A stretch of 6,019 bases of DNA from NCBI GenBank assembly GCA_017614795.1, contig JAGABD010000100.1:1-6019 (forward strand), in the 5' to 3' direction. Made by a program: the position numbers and the translations under genes. Positions within the stretch are counted from its first letter, which is position 1; the number at the start of each line of letters is the position of its first letter. Below, piece after piece: positions 1-5,503 of this stretch. The DNA is from Bacteroidales bacterium (GTDB taxonomy: Bacteria; Bacteroidota; Bacteroidia; Bacteroidales; UBA932). A model generated the notes under the pieces. That model was given only the letters and a program-made list of their open reading frames with translations. It was not told the origin of the DNA and did no database searches.

Positions 1-108
1 GCCACCGTTGTCGGTGATGAACTGGGTGTACTTGGCAACCGCTTCCTTCATCTGTTCTTCAGACAAAACGGGAGTTGCAATGAAAACGGTTTCGTACTGT
101 TTAATCAT
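1..108 (-). CDS. rpsF: 30S ribosomal protein S6, N-terminal part (cut by window edge)
   Basis: This is the first 36 codons of ribosomal protein S6, a small-subunit protein that pairs with S18 on the platform of the 30S particle. The reverse strand from the ATG at 108-106 reads [18 protein letters not shown] and continues [12 protein letters not shown]. That matches the S6 N-terminus: the first beta strand (QYETVFI), then the TPVLS turn and the first helix. The rest of the gene, normally about 110-130 residues, lies outside the window. No Shine-Dalgarno sequence precedes the start; the leader is AT-rich, as is usual in Bacteroidota. In most bacteria rpsF is followed by rpsR (S18) and often rplI (L9); those genes would be beyond base 1 and cannot be checked here. 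A dedicated promoter lies at 163-193. Identification is strong despite the short fragment, because the motif and the start context agree. Confidence 0.93.
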   Translation of the reverse strand, partial: MIKQYETVFIATPVLSEEQMKEAVAKYTQFITDNGG

Positions 109-127
109 TTGACTTTTAATTAGTTGT

Positions 128-161
128 AAAAATTAGCCCTTCGGGTATTTCCCAAAGGGCT
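128..161 (-). terminator. Intrinsic terminator after the acyl-CoA synthetase operon, overlapping the rpsF leader
   Basis: On the minus strand AGCCCTT (161-155) pairs perfectly with AAGGGCT (141-135). Inside, after one mismatch, GGG (153-151 read in reverse) pairs with CCC (145-143) around a five-base loop. The hairpin is followed by AATTTTT (134-128). It lies 37 bases past the stop codon of the acyl-CoA synthetase, in the right orientation to end that transcript. It also sits immediately downstream of the rpsF -7 element, so it may be a 5' leader structure of rpsF as well. Confidence 0.7.
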
Positions 162-162
162 G

Positions 163-193
163 CAAATATAGGAATTATCCGTGAAAAAACAAA
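163..193 (-). promoter_or_regulatory. Promoter for rpsF (Bacteroidota-type -33/-7)
   Basis: On the minus strand TTTG (193-190) is followed after 19 bases by TATATTTG (170-163). This is a full match to the Bacteroidota primary sigma-factor consensus, TTTG then TAnnTTTG. Transcription would start near 156-160, giving rpsF a leader of about 50 bases. The -33 element lies just upstream of the last codons of the acyl-CoA synthetase stop region, so the promoter is wedged directly behind that gene. The match is seen in the sequence; activity is inferred. Confidence 0.75.
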
Positions 194-197
194 AGAA

Positions 198-1925
198 TTA
201 TTTCTTCTTTTCCTCTTTCGGTTGGTCGTCGCCGTGGGAATCCTTGTAGACGAAGCGGCGGATCTTCTGGGTGGCGGTCTTCTCGAAGGGGTCCTTCACC
301 GCGTTGACCTCGCTTATCTGCGAATTCTTGCCCACGAGCTTGTTGATGCGCTCCATAAGCGCCTTCTTGCGGGCCTCGATGGCCTCGTAGAACTTCTCCT
401 CGCCTTCGAGGTCCCAGTCCAGCACGTTGTCCTCGAACTTCACCAGCGCCACGAGCTTGCCTTCGCGCTGCATTACGAGGCTTTCGCTCACGCCTTCCTC
501 GTCGTTGATCACCTGCTCGATTTCCTCGGGGTAGATGTTCTCGCCGGAAGGGCCGAGGATGGTGTTGTTGAGGCGGCCCTTGATGTAGTAGTTGCCGTAT
601 TTGTCGACGGTCGCCACGTCGTTGGTGCGGAACCAGCCGTCGTCGTCGATTACCTGCGCGGTGCGCTCGGGGTCCTTGTAGTAGCCCATCATCACGTTGT
701 CGCCGCGGCATACGATTTCGCCCTCGCCGGTGTCGGGGTTGACGTCGCGCAGCTTCACCTCCACCTTGCAGGAGGGTATGCCGATGGAACCCACCGCGGT
801 GCGGCCCACCATCGCGTTGCACACGAGGGGAGCGCATTCTGTAAGTCCGTAGCCGATCGCGTAGGGGAAGCGGCACTTCTTGAGGAAGGCCTCCACGGTC
901 GGATCGAGCTTGCTTCCGCCGATGCCGAAGAAATGCAGCTTGCCGCCGAAGGTCTTGTAGAGCCTGCGTCCCACGAGCCAGTGGAATATGCCCGGAATGT
1001 GCTTGTTCATCCAGCTGAGGGTGCGGCTGCCGTTGACGGTGGGAACTATGCTCTTCTTATATACCTTTTCTATAATAAGTGGAACGACGCACATCACGGT
1101 CGGGCGGACCTTCTTGATGGCGGGCATCAGGATGCTGGCGGTAGGCGGTTTCTGCAGATAGTAGACGCAGGCGCCCACATAAACGGGGTAGAGGCATCCC
1201 AGCGCCATTTCATAGGTGTGGGCCATGGGGAGGATGCTCAGGAACCTGTCCTTGGGGTAGCATCTCTCCGCCTTGTGCGCCTCCATTATGTTCTGGCAGA
1301 GGTTGCGGTGGCTGAGCATAACGCCCTTCGCCTTGCCGGTGGTGCCGGAGGTGTAGATTATCGCCGCCAGTTCGTCGGCGGTGGGGGCTTTGACCCATCC
1401 GTCGCACTGGAAAGCGTTCTTCTCTTTCTTGATGAGCTCGAATGTCTCGATGTCGATCACCAGCGTCATCTTGTCGATGCAGGACTGGCTGACCTTGGGC
1501 AGAAGCCTTTTCGACACGAAGAGCACGCGGCTCTCGGAATGCTCCAGAATGTTGGTGATTTCGTTCTCCGAACTGTCGGGAAGTATGGGGATGGCTACCC
1601 TTCCGAAAGCGGTCGCGGTGAAGAACGCCACCGTCCAGTTGGGCATGTTCTGCGAGAGGATGGCCACTTTGTCGCCGGCCTTGATGCCGAAACGCGACAG
1701 CCTCTGGCTCTGGAGGTCGCAGGTGGTGCGGAACTTGGCGTAGGAGTATTCCTGCCCGCCGTCCACGAAGCGGCTGAAACGCCTGCGGGCGAAGCGCTCG
1801 GTGGATGTCTCGAAGAGTTCGCGCAGAGTCTGCGGATAATGGTCCCTGTGGTTGGGCAGGATTCTCATAGGGTTCCATCTGCGGAACACGTTGCGTATCC
1901 TGTAGGGGTGTTTGTGGAGTCTCAT
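198..1925 (-). CDS. Long-chain fatty acid--CoA ligase (AMP-forming acyl-CoA synthetase)
   Basis: This 575-residue member of the adenylate-forming superfamily should activate fatty acids to acyl-AMP and then acyl-CoA in the cytoplasm or at the inner membrane. The ATP-binding loop YTSGTTGKAKG is at residues 191-201, PMAHTYEM at 233-240 and YGLTEC at 359-364. The adenylate motif GWFRTND is at 430-436, with Asp436 kept. The hinge and C-terminal domain start is GRLNNTILGPSGENIYPEE at 450-468, and the catalytic lysine in ATQKIRR is residue 554. The tail is charged (GDDQPKEEKKK). Length and motif order fit the bacterial long-chain ligase family (COG1022-like). The ATG at 1925 is used; Met20 (1868-1866) is an alternative, since family similarity begins near residue 30. 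It is the last gene of an operon, 30 bases after the acyltransferase, which could use its product for phospholipid acylation. Exact chain-length preference cannot be read from the sequence. One small oddity is Asn435 where many relatives have Gly (HTGD/RTGD). Confidence 0.92.
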   Translation of the reverse strand: MRLHKHPYRIRNVFRRWNPMRILPNHRDHYPQTLRELFETSTERFARRRFSRFVDGGQEYSYAKFRTTCDLQSQRLSRFGIKAGDKVAILSQNMPNWTVAFFTATAFGRVAIPILPDSSENEITNILEHSESRVLFVSKRLLPKVSQSCIDKMTLVIDIETFELIKKEKNAFQCDGWVKAPTADELAAIIYTSGTTGKAKGVMLSHRNLCQNIMEAHKAERCYPKDRFLSILPMAHTYEMALGCLYPVYVGACVYYLQKPPTASILMPAIKKVRPTVMCVVPLIIEKVYKKSIVPTVNGSRTLSWMNKHIPGIFHWLVGRRLYKTFGGKLHFFGIGGSKLDPTVEAFLKKCRFPYAIGYGLTECAPLVCNAMVGRTAVGSIGIPSCKVEVKLRDVNPDTGEGEIVCRGDNVMMGYYKDPERTAQVIDDDGWFRTNDVATVDKYGNYYIKGRLNNTILGPSGENIYPEEIEQVINDEEGVSESLVMQREGKLVALVKFEDNVLDWDLEGEEKFYEAIEARKKALMERINKLVGKNSQISEVNAVKDPFEKTATQKIRRFVYKDSHGDDQPKEEKKK

Positions 1926-1932
1926 AAATTCA

Positions 1933-1946
1933 GGTTTAAGGTTTAA
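1933..1946. repeat. Two tandem copies of a 7-base unit (GGTTTAA)
   Basis: GGTTTAA occurs twice head to tail in the 30-base spacer between the acyltransferase stop and the acyl-CoA synthetase start. On the coding strand it reads TTAACC-like units in the leader just upstream of the ATG. Possibly a replication-slippage duplication; no function is evident, and no -7 element accompanies it. Confidence 0.6.
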
Positions 1947-1955
1947 GTTCGGTTT

Positions 1956-2543
1956 CTATTGTCCGTGGTAGATGTATCCTTCGGGTTTCTTGCCCTCCAG
2001 GTGCATCTTGCGGTAATGTTCCTGTACGGCCTCGAGGTCGGCTTTGGTGTCTCCCGTGGGGATGAACTTCTCCCCGATGCCGACGTGCCTGGTCTTCCAG
2101 TCGAAATAGCCGAGGTAGATGGGCGCTCCGGTTTCTTTCGCTATGAAAAGGAACCCCGTCTTCCATTTCGCTGCCGCCTTCCTTGTTCCTTCCGGCGCGA
2201 GGGCGAGCTTGAAGAACTCCTCTCCCTGCATCTGGGTAACCAGGCTCTTGACCATTCCGCCGGGGCCTTTGCGGTCCACGGGTATGCATCCGCAACTGCG
2301 GAGAACGGGCCCCAGGGGCCAGAAGAAGAATTCCTTCTTGATCATCACGTGGGCCACTTCGCCGAAGGAGGAATAGAAGAAGTAGGACACCAGAAAATCC
2401 TTTACGGAAGTGTGCGGGACTCCCAGGATGATGCCTTTGTTCTCGGGCACCGGTCCGCCGTCGGCGGTCCATCCCATCTTCTTCAGGCACCAGGCGCAGA
2501 AGCGGGACCAGCGTTTTCCGTAATGGGTTTTCAGTTTGGCCAT
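1956..2543 (-). CDS. Small PlsC-like glycerolipid acyltransferase
   Basis: This 195-residue protein belongs to the PlsC/LPLAT family, which transfers an acyl group to a glycerophosphate or related lipid acceptor at the membrane face. The catalytic HX4D motif is His44-Asp49, in the context PHTSVKDF. A substrate-binding block, KKEFFFWPLGPVLRSCGCIPVDR, spans residues 69-91. The EGTR motif is at 118-121 (LAPEGTRK), and the fourth block is APIYLGYFD at 140-148. The common family motif is NHxSxxD; Pro precedes His here, as in the short Bacteroidota 'glycerol acyltransferase' branch. No membrane-spanning segment is obvious; the hydrophobic stretch around residues 50-60 is short. The start ATG overlaps the parE stop by one base (TGATG), implying translational coupling, and the acyl-CoA synthetase follows 30 bases later. 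The natural acceptor (lysophosphatidate or another lipid such as an ornithine/aminolipid precursor) is not determined by sequence. Confidence 0.87.
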   Translation of the reverse strand: MAKLKTHYGKRWSRFCAWCLKKMGWTADGGPVPENKGIILGVPHTSVKDFLVSYFFYSSFGEVAHVMIKKEFFFWPLGPVLRSCGCIPVDRKGPGGMVKSLVTQMQGEEFFKLALAPEGTRKAAAKWKTGFLFIAKETGAPIYLGYFDWKTRHVGIGEKFIPTGDTKADLEAVQEHYRKMHLEGKKPEGYIYHGQ

Positions 2544-4447
2544 CAGATGTCGATGTCTTCGAGTTCGGATTCGCTGCGCAGGTTCTGCATGATGAAGGCC
2601 TGGCGTTCGTAGGTGTTGTCGCCCATATAGAATTCCATTATGTCGGAACTCGATTCCTCTTCAGCGAGGTTCACCTCGTCGAGGCGCATTCCCTCGCCGA
2701 TGAAGTCGGCAAACTCGTTCGAGCTGATTTCTCCGAGACCCTTGAAGCGGGTGATTTCCACCTTGCTCTTGAGGTCCTTTATCGCCTGCTCCTTCTCCTC
2801 GATGGAGTAGCAGTAGCGGTTCTCGGTCTTGTTGCGGACGCGGAAGAGGGGAGTCTGGAGGATATATACGTGCCTGCGACGGATGAGGTCGGGGTAGTAT
2901 TTCATAAAGAAGGTGAGCACCAGCATGCGGATGTGCATTCCGTCGTCATCGGCATCGGTGGCCACCACTATGTTGTTGTAGCGAAGGTTTTCGAGGTCGT
3001 CCTCCACGCCGAGCGCCGAAATGAGCAGGTTGAGCTCTTCGTTCTCGGCCACCTTCTTGCGGCTTTCCTTGAAAGAGTTGATGGGCTTGCCGCGGAGGCT
3101 GAACACCGCCTGGTAGTTGGAGTTGCGGGCCTTGGTGATGGTACCGCTTGCGGAGTCGCCCTCGGTGATGAAGATGCTGCTGCGCTCGATGTCCTCCTGC
3201 GTCTTCTCGGTGACCTTGTCGTTGTAGTGGTAGCGGCAGTCGCGGAGCTTGCTGTTGTAGACCGAGGTCTTCTTGTTGCGCTCGCGGGTCTTCTTCTGGA
3301 TGCCCGAAATCTCCTCGCGCTCCTGCATGCTCGACTTTATCTTTTCCTCGATTATCGGCACGATCTCCTTGTGGATGTGCAGATAGTTGTCGAGATTCTT
3401 GGAGACGAAGTCGTTGACGTAACTGCGGATGGTGGGGCCGACGTCGACCTTGAGGGCCCCGTGCTCGTCGCGGTCCTGCTTCTCCCACATATAGTTGGAG
3501 CCGAGCTTGGTCTTGGTCTGGGCCTCGAAGGTTGGTTCCTGGATCTGTATGCTGATGGCCCCCACGACGCCCTGACGGCAGTCTTCGGGGGTATATTTGC
3601 CGTTCTTGAAGAATTCGCGCAGGGTCTTGGCGATGGCTTCGCGGTAGGCCGCGAGATGGGTTCCGCCGTCGCGGGTATTCTGTCCGTTCACGAACGAGGC
3701 GATGTTCTCGCCGTAGGCGTTGCCGTGGCTGAGAACTATTTCGATGTCTTCCCCTTCAAGATGGATGGGCGGGTAGAGCGGCTCCTCGCTGAGGTTTTCG
3801 CGCACCAGGTCGAGAAGTCCGTTTTCGCTGCGGTAGGCCACTCCGTTGAGGTTGAGGACGAGCCCCTTCTTCAGGTAGGAGTAGTTCTTTATCATCGTCT
3901 CGACGTAGTCCATGTTGTATTCGTACTTGCCGAACATCATCTGGTCGGGACGGAATTCCACGAGGGTGCCGTTCTTTTCCTTGGTGGGGCCTGTGCCCTG
4001 GTCCTTGAGCTCTCCGCGCTCGAAACGTGCCCAGGAGCACTGTCCGTCGCGGTGGGAGCATACGTAGAAGACCTCGCTGAGGGCGTTTACGGCCTTGGTG
4101 CCGACGCCGTTCAGACCGACGCTCTTCTTGAAAGCCTTGTCATCGAACTTGCCGCCGGTGTTGAGGTCCTTGACGGCGGTGATGACGCTGCCGAGGGGAA
4201 TTCCACGGCCGAAGTCGCGCACGGTCACCTGACCGTCGTTCACATCGATGTTCACCTGCTTTCCGAAGCCCATCGCGTACTCGTCGATGGAGTTGTCCAC
4301 AATCTCCTTCAGCAGTACATAGATGCCGTCTCCGGGGTTGCTTCCGTTCCCCAGTCGGCCGATGTACATTCCCGGTCTCCTCCTGATGTGTTCTACGCCT
4401 TCGAGGGTGCGTATGTTGGCTTCAGTATAATTCGATGCACTGCTCAT
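2543..4447 (-). CDS. parE: DNA topoisomerase IV subunit B
   Basis: This is the ATPase subunit of topoisomerase IV, the type IIA enzyme that decatenates daughter chromosomes together with ParC. The 634-residue protein is full length. The GHKL ATPase has its N-box in KEIVDNSIDE (residues 47-56, Glu48 and Asn52), G1 box DFGRGIPL (78-85) and G2 loop GLNGVGTKAVNALS (111-124). The transducer lysine loop is QTKTKLGS (310-317). The TOPRIM domain has TEGDSASG (428-435) with Glu429, and the metal site DADDDG (498-503) with Asp498, Asp500 and Asp502; RFKGLGEIS is at 567-575. The N-terminal pattern IRRRPGMYIGRLGNGS...DGIYVLLKEIVDNS is that of Bacteroidota ParE rather than GyrB, which has a different block ahead of the N-box. 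parC is not in the window. It starts 22 bases after the DUF1573 stop, with its own -7 element six bases upstream, and overlaps the acyltransferase by one base. Confidence 0.93.
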   Translation of the reverse strand: MSSASNYTEANIRTLEGVEHIRRRPGMYIGRLGNGSNPGDGIYVLLKEIVDNSIDEYAMGFGKQVNIDVNDGQVTVRDFGRGIPLGSVITAVKDLNTGGKFDDKAFKKSVGLNGVGTKAVNALSEVFYVCSHRDGQCSWARFERGELKDQGTGPTKEKNGTLVEFRPDQMMFGKYEYNMDYVETMIKNYSYLKKGLVLNLNGVAYRSENGLLDLVRENLSEEPLYPPIHLEGEDIEIVLSHGNAYGENIASFVNGQNTRDGGTHLAAYREAIAKTLREFFKNGKYTPEDCRQGVVGAISIQIQEPTFEAQTKTKLGSNYMWEKQDRDEHGALKVDVGPTIRSYVNDFVSKNLDNYLHIHKEIVPIIEEKIKSSMQEREEISGIQKKTRERNKKTSVYNSKLRDCRYHYNDKVTEKTQEDIERSSIFITEGDSASGTITKARNSNYQAVFSLRGKPINSFKESRKKVAENEELNLLISALGVEDDLENLRYNNIVVATDADDDGMHIRMLVLTFFMKYYPDLIRRRHVYILQTPLFRVRNKTENRYCYSIEEKEQAIKDLKSKVEITRFKGLGEISSNEFADFIGEGMRLDEVNLAEEESSSDIMEFYMGDNTYERQAFIMQNLRSESELEDIDI

Positions 4448-4453
4448 AACCTA

Positions 4454-4461
4454 CAAAGATA
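4454..4461 (-). promoter_or_regulatory. Putative parE -7 element with almost no leader
   Basis: On the minus strand TATCTTTG (4461-4454) matches TAnnTTTG exactly and ends six bases before the parE ATG (4447). No good TTTG lies 19-21 bases upstream, so the -33 side is weak. If active, the transcript would begin within about six bases of, or at, the start codon. The alternative is read-through from the DUF1573 promoter, as no terminator separates the two genes. Confidence 0.5.
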
Positions 4462-4469
4462 GCAAAAAT

Positions 4470-4820
4470 CTACTTTTTAACCACTCCCCGGAGGTGCAAA
4501 ACGACAGGTTTTTTAACATCGGAAAGATAAACCGTAATGGTTTTGTCGAAGGCGTGGGGCCCTTCGTCGTTCTTGTATGTCGCGGTGACCGTGCCCTTCT
4601 CTCCCTTCGCGAGCGTTTCGCGCGTCCACTTCACGCCGGTGCAACCGCAGGAGGACACGGCGGAGAGTATGGTCAGGGGCTCTTCGCCCACGTTGGTGAC
4701 TGTGAAAGAGCAGGAAACGGGACCCGACCCGGCTTCGATTGTGCCAAAGTCATATACGGTGGCGTCGAATTCGGCCCTGGAGCCTATCAGGACGCTCAAC
4801 AGAATCAACAGAAGTTTCAT
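4470..4820 (-). CDS. Secreted DUF1573 domain protein
   Basis: This 116-residue protein of the DUF1573 family is common in Bacteroidota; its molecular function is not known. An N-terminal signal peptide is visible: MKLLLILLSVLIG is hydrophobic and a likely signal peptidase I site follows Ala16 (SRA/EF). There is no lipobox cysteine. The mature part has the family hallmarks: YDFGTIEAG (residues 23-31), FTVTNVGEEPL (39-49) and SSCGCT (56-61), with Cys58 and Cys60 at the position conserved in the family. Beta strands alternate to the end, giving an Ig/ASH-like fold typical of proteins located in the periplasm. It is a single-domain version. A -7 element lies five bases ahead of the ATG. It is divergent from the ferredoxin gene and lies 22 bases upstream of parE in the same direction, so some co-transcription is possible. 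Confidence 0.85.
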   Translation of the reverse strand: MKLLLILLSVLIGSRAEFDATVYDFGTIEAGSGPVSCSFTVTNVGEEPLTILSAVSSCGCTGVKWTRETLAKGEKGTVTATYKNDEGPHAFDKTITVYLSDVKKPVVLHLRGVVKK

Positions 4821-4824
4821 ATTG

Positions 4825-4855
4825 CAAAAATAAAAATGCTATTGATAATTCACAA
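4825..4855 (-). promoter_or_regulatory. Promoter for the DUF1573 gene
   Basis: On the minus strand TATTTTTG (4832-4825) matches the TAnnTTTG element. TTG at 4855-4853 sits 20 bases upstream, the correct spacing for a -33 box; a fuller TTTG at 4859-4856 is slightly far at 23 bases. The element ends four bases before the ATG, so the predicted transcript has essentially no leader. It interlocks with the ferredoxin promoter on the other strand. Confidence 0.6.
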
Positions 4856-4872
4856 CAAAAACCTTACCTTTG
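4841..4872 (+). promoter_or_regulatory. Promoter for the ferredoxin/LysR-like pair
   Basis: ATTG (4841-4844) is followed after 20 bases by TACCTTTG (4865-4872), an exact TAnnTTTG match. Transcription would begin near 4876-4880, leaving an A-rich leader of roughly 20 bases without a Shine-Dalgarno sequence before the ATG at 4900. The -7 element lies inside a 15-bp dyad (4864-4878). Confidence 0.65.
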
Positions 4873-4878
4873 CGGTAA
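4864..4878. promoter_or_regulatory. Candidate LysR-type operator (T-N11-A dyad) over the -7 element
   Basis: TTACC-TTTGC-GGTAA is a perfect inverted repeat with 5-base arms and a 5-base spacer. It fits the T-N11-A form of LysR-family binding sites (T at 4865, A at 4877). It covers the ferredoxin -7 element and probable start region, where bound protein would block transcription. The likely ligand is the LysR-like protein encoded two genes along in the same transcript. The dyad is seen directly; binding and autoregulation are inferred, and a 5-base arm dyad can occur by chance. Confidence 0.45.
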
Positions 4879-4899
4879 CAATTAAAGAACAAAACAATT

Positions 4900-5070
4900 A
4901 TGGCTCACAAAATCGATCCCGACATCTGTGTCGCTTGCGGTACCTGCCAGGGCGAATGCCCGACCGGCGCCATCAAAGAAGGCGATGTTTATTCCATTGA
5001 TCCCGAAGTGTGCATCGACTGCGGTGCTTGCGCGGGCGCTTGCCCCACCGGAGCTATCTCGGCGGAATAA
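4900..5070 (+). CDS. 2[4Fe-4S] ferredoxin, clostridial type
   Basis: This 56-residue cytoplasmic electron carrier binds two [4Fe-4S] clusters. It contains two CxxCxxCxxxCP motifs: Cys10, 13, 16, 20 (followed by PTGAI) and Cys38, 41, 44, 48 (followed by PTGAI). The two halves (IDPDICVACGTCQGECPTG and IDPEVCIDCGACAGACPTG) are clear internal duplicates. Length and spacing are those of the classic bacterial ferredoxin that accepts electrons from pyruvate:ferredoxin oxidoreductase and supplies hydrogenases, Rnf and other low-potential reactions. The gene for such an oxidoreductase ends about 500 bases downstream on the opposite strand. The ATG at 4900 is preceded by an AT-rich leader with a promoter at 4841-4872. 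The stop codon is one base before the LysR-like start, so the two are surely co-transcribed. The overall protein is acidic. Which reactions it serves in this organism cannot be told from sequence. Confidence 0.95.
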   Translation: MAHKIDPDICVACGTCQGECPTGAIKEGDVYSIDPEVCIDCGACAGACPTGAISAE

Positions 5071-5071
5071 A

Positions 5072-5446
5072 TTGCTGGAAGACAAGAGACTTAGAATTTT
5101 CGTGACTGCGGTGGAATGTGGTAATTTCACCGCAGCCGCCCGTTTATTGCAGATTACCCAGCCGGCCGTAACGCAGAACATTGCCGATCTCGAGCGCGAA
5201 CTCGGGGCCAAACTTCTGGAACGCGGCCGCTCGGGCATCAGCCTCACCGAAAAGGGCGAACTCTTCTATGGCTACGCCCGCCAGATTCTCCACTGGTACA
5301 AGGTGGCTTCGGATGCTTTCCATTCCCATCCCCTCGATATCAACGCCGCGCCGGCAGAGCCGCATCGGCTGAAATTGGACAATGGCGCAGAAGCCCTGAT
5401 CTGGACATCCGGCGGCGACATCCACATCGAATTGCCGAAGAAATAG
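5072..5446 (+). CDS. LysR-type DNA-binding protein lacking the effector domain
   Basis: This is about 124 residues with the N-terminal winged helix-turn-helix of LysR regulators. Residues 7-15 (LRIFVTAVE) form the first helix. FTAAARLLQITQPAVTQNIADLE (residues 19-41) is the helix-turn-helix, with the signature AA..L..TQPAVTQ.I..LE. GAKLLERGRSGISLTEKGELF (45-65) is the wing, and 66-84 is the linker helix. The roughly 200-residue substrate-binding domain of normal LysR proteins (about 300 residues) is absent. Instead a 40-residue tail ends in two probable beta strands (RLKLDNG and GDIHIELP). No ATG exists near the conserved start. TTG at 5072, giving M-L-E-D-K-R-L, fits the family start and lies one base after the ferredoxin stop; CTG at 5075 is less likely. 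The upstream ATG at 4928 would run through the ferredoxin gene in another frame and is rejected. No relic of an effector domain follows; a terminator comes 20 bases later. It may regulate its own operon or redox genes nearby. Confidence 0.8.
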   Translation: MLEDKRLRIFVTAVECGNFTAAARLLQITQPAVTQNIADLERELGAKLLERGRSGISLTEKGELFYGYARQILHWYKVASDAFHSHPLDINAAPAEPHRLKLDNGAEALIWTSGGDIHIELPKK

Positions 5447-5462
5447 TTTCTTCACTTATAAT

Positions 5463-5495
5463 AAAAACGGCGGAGCAAATGCTTCCGCCATTTTT
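5463..5495. terminator. Bidirectional intrinsic terminator between converging genes
   Basis: GGCGGA (5469-5474) pairs with TCCGCC (5484-5489). Inside, GC (5475-5476) pairs with GC (5481-5482) around an AAAT loop, with one bulged T. AAAAA (5463-5467) flanks the left side and TTTTT (5491-5495) the right, so each strand has a U-run after the hairpin. It would end the ferredoxin/LysR-like transcript on the plus strand and the oxidoreductase transcript on the minus strand. Confidence 0.85.
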
Positions 5496-5503
5496 GATGT
5501 TTT

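Noticed and set aside
222..1946. Long plus-strand open frame (574 codons) opposite the acyl-CoA synthetase
   Set aside because: Its translation is rich in Val, Ala, His and Asp with no domain motif. It is the antisense shadow of a GC-rich gene whose own frame has all the catalytic motifs.
2543..4447. Assignment as gyrase subunit B
   Set aside because: The N-terminal block (RLGNGS...DGIYVLLKEIVDNS) and the 634-residue length follow Bacteroidota ParE; GyrB of the phylum has a different block before the N-box.
2870..4462. Long plus-strand open frame (530 codons) opposite parE
   Set aside because: Low-complexity Val/Leu/Ala-rich shadow of parE; no motif, and parE is unmistakable in the other strand.
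4464..4478. AAAAA/TTTTT inverted repeat after DUF1573 as a terminator
   Set aside because: The stem is five A-T pairs only, with no GC stem; it overlaps the last codons and would not be stable.
4470..4820. DUF1573 protein as a lipoprotein
   Set aside because: There is no cysteine near the end of the signal sequence; the cleavage site looks like signal peptidase I (SRA/EF).
4882..5247. Minus-strand open frame of 121 codons across ferredoxin and the regulator
   Set aside because: Antisense to two well-supported genes, Ser/Ala/Arg-rich, no recognisable domain.
4928..5446. ATG-initiated 172-residue version of the LysR-like protein
   Set aside because: The extra 48 N-terminal residues come from reading the ferredoxin gene out of frame. 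Family similarity begins at about codon 5072-5075, directly after the ferredoxin stop.
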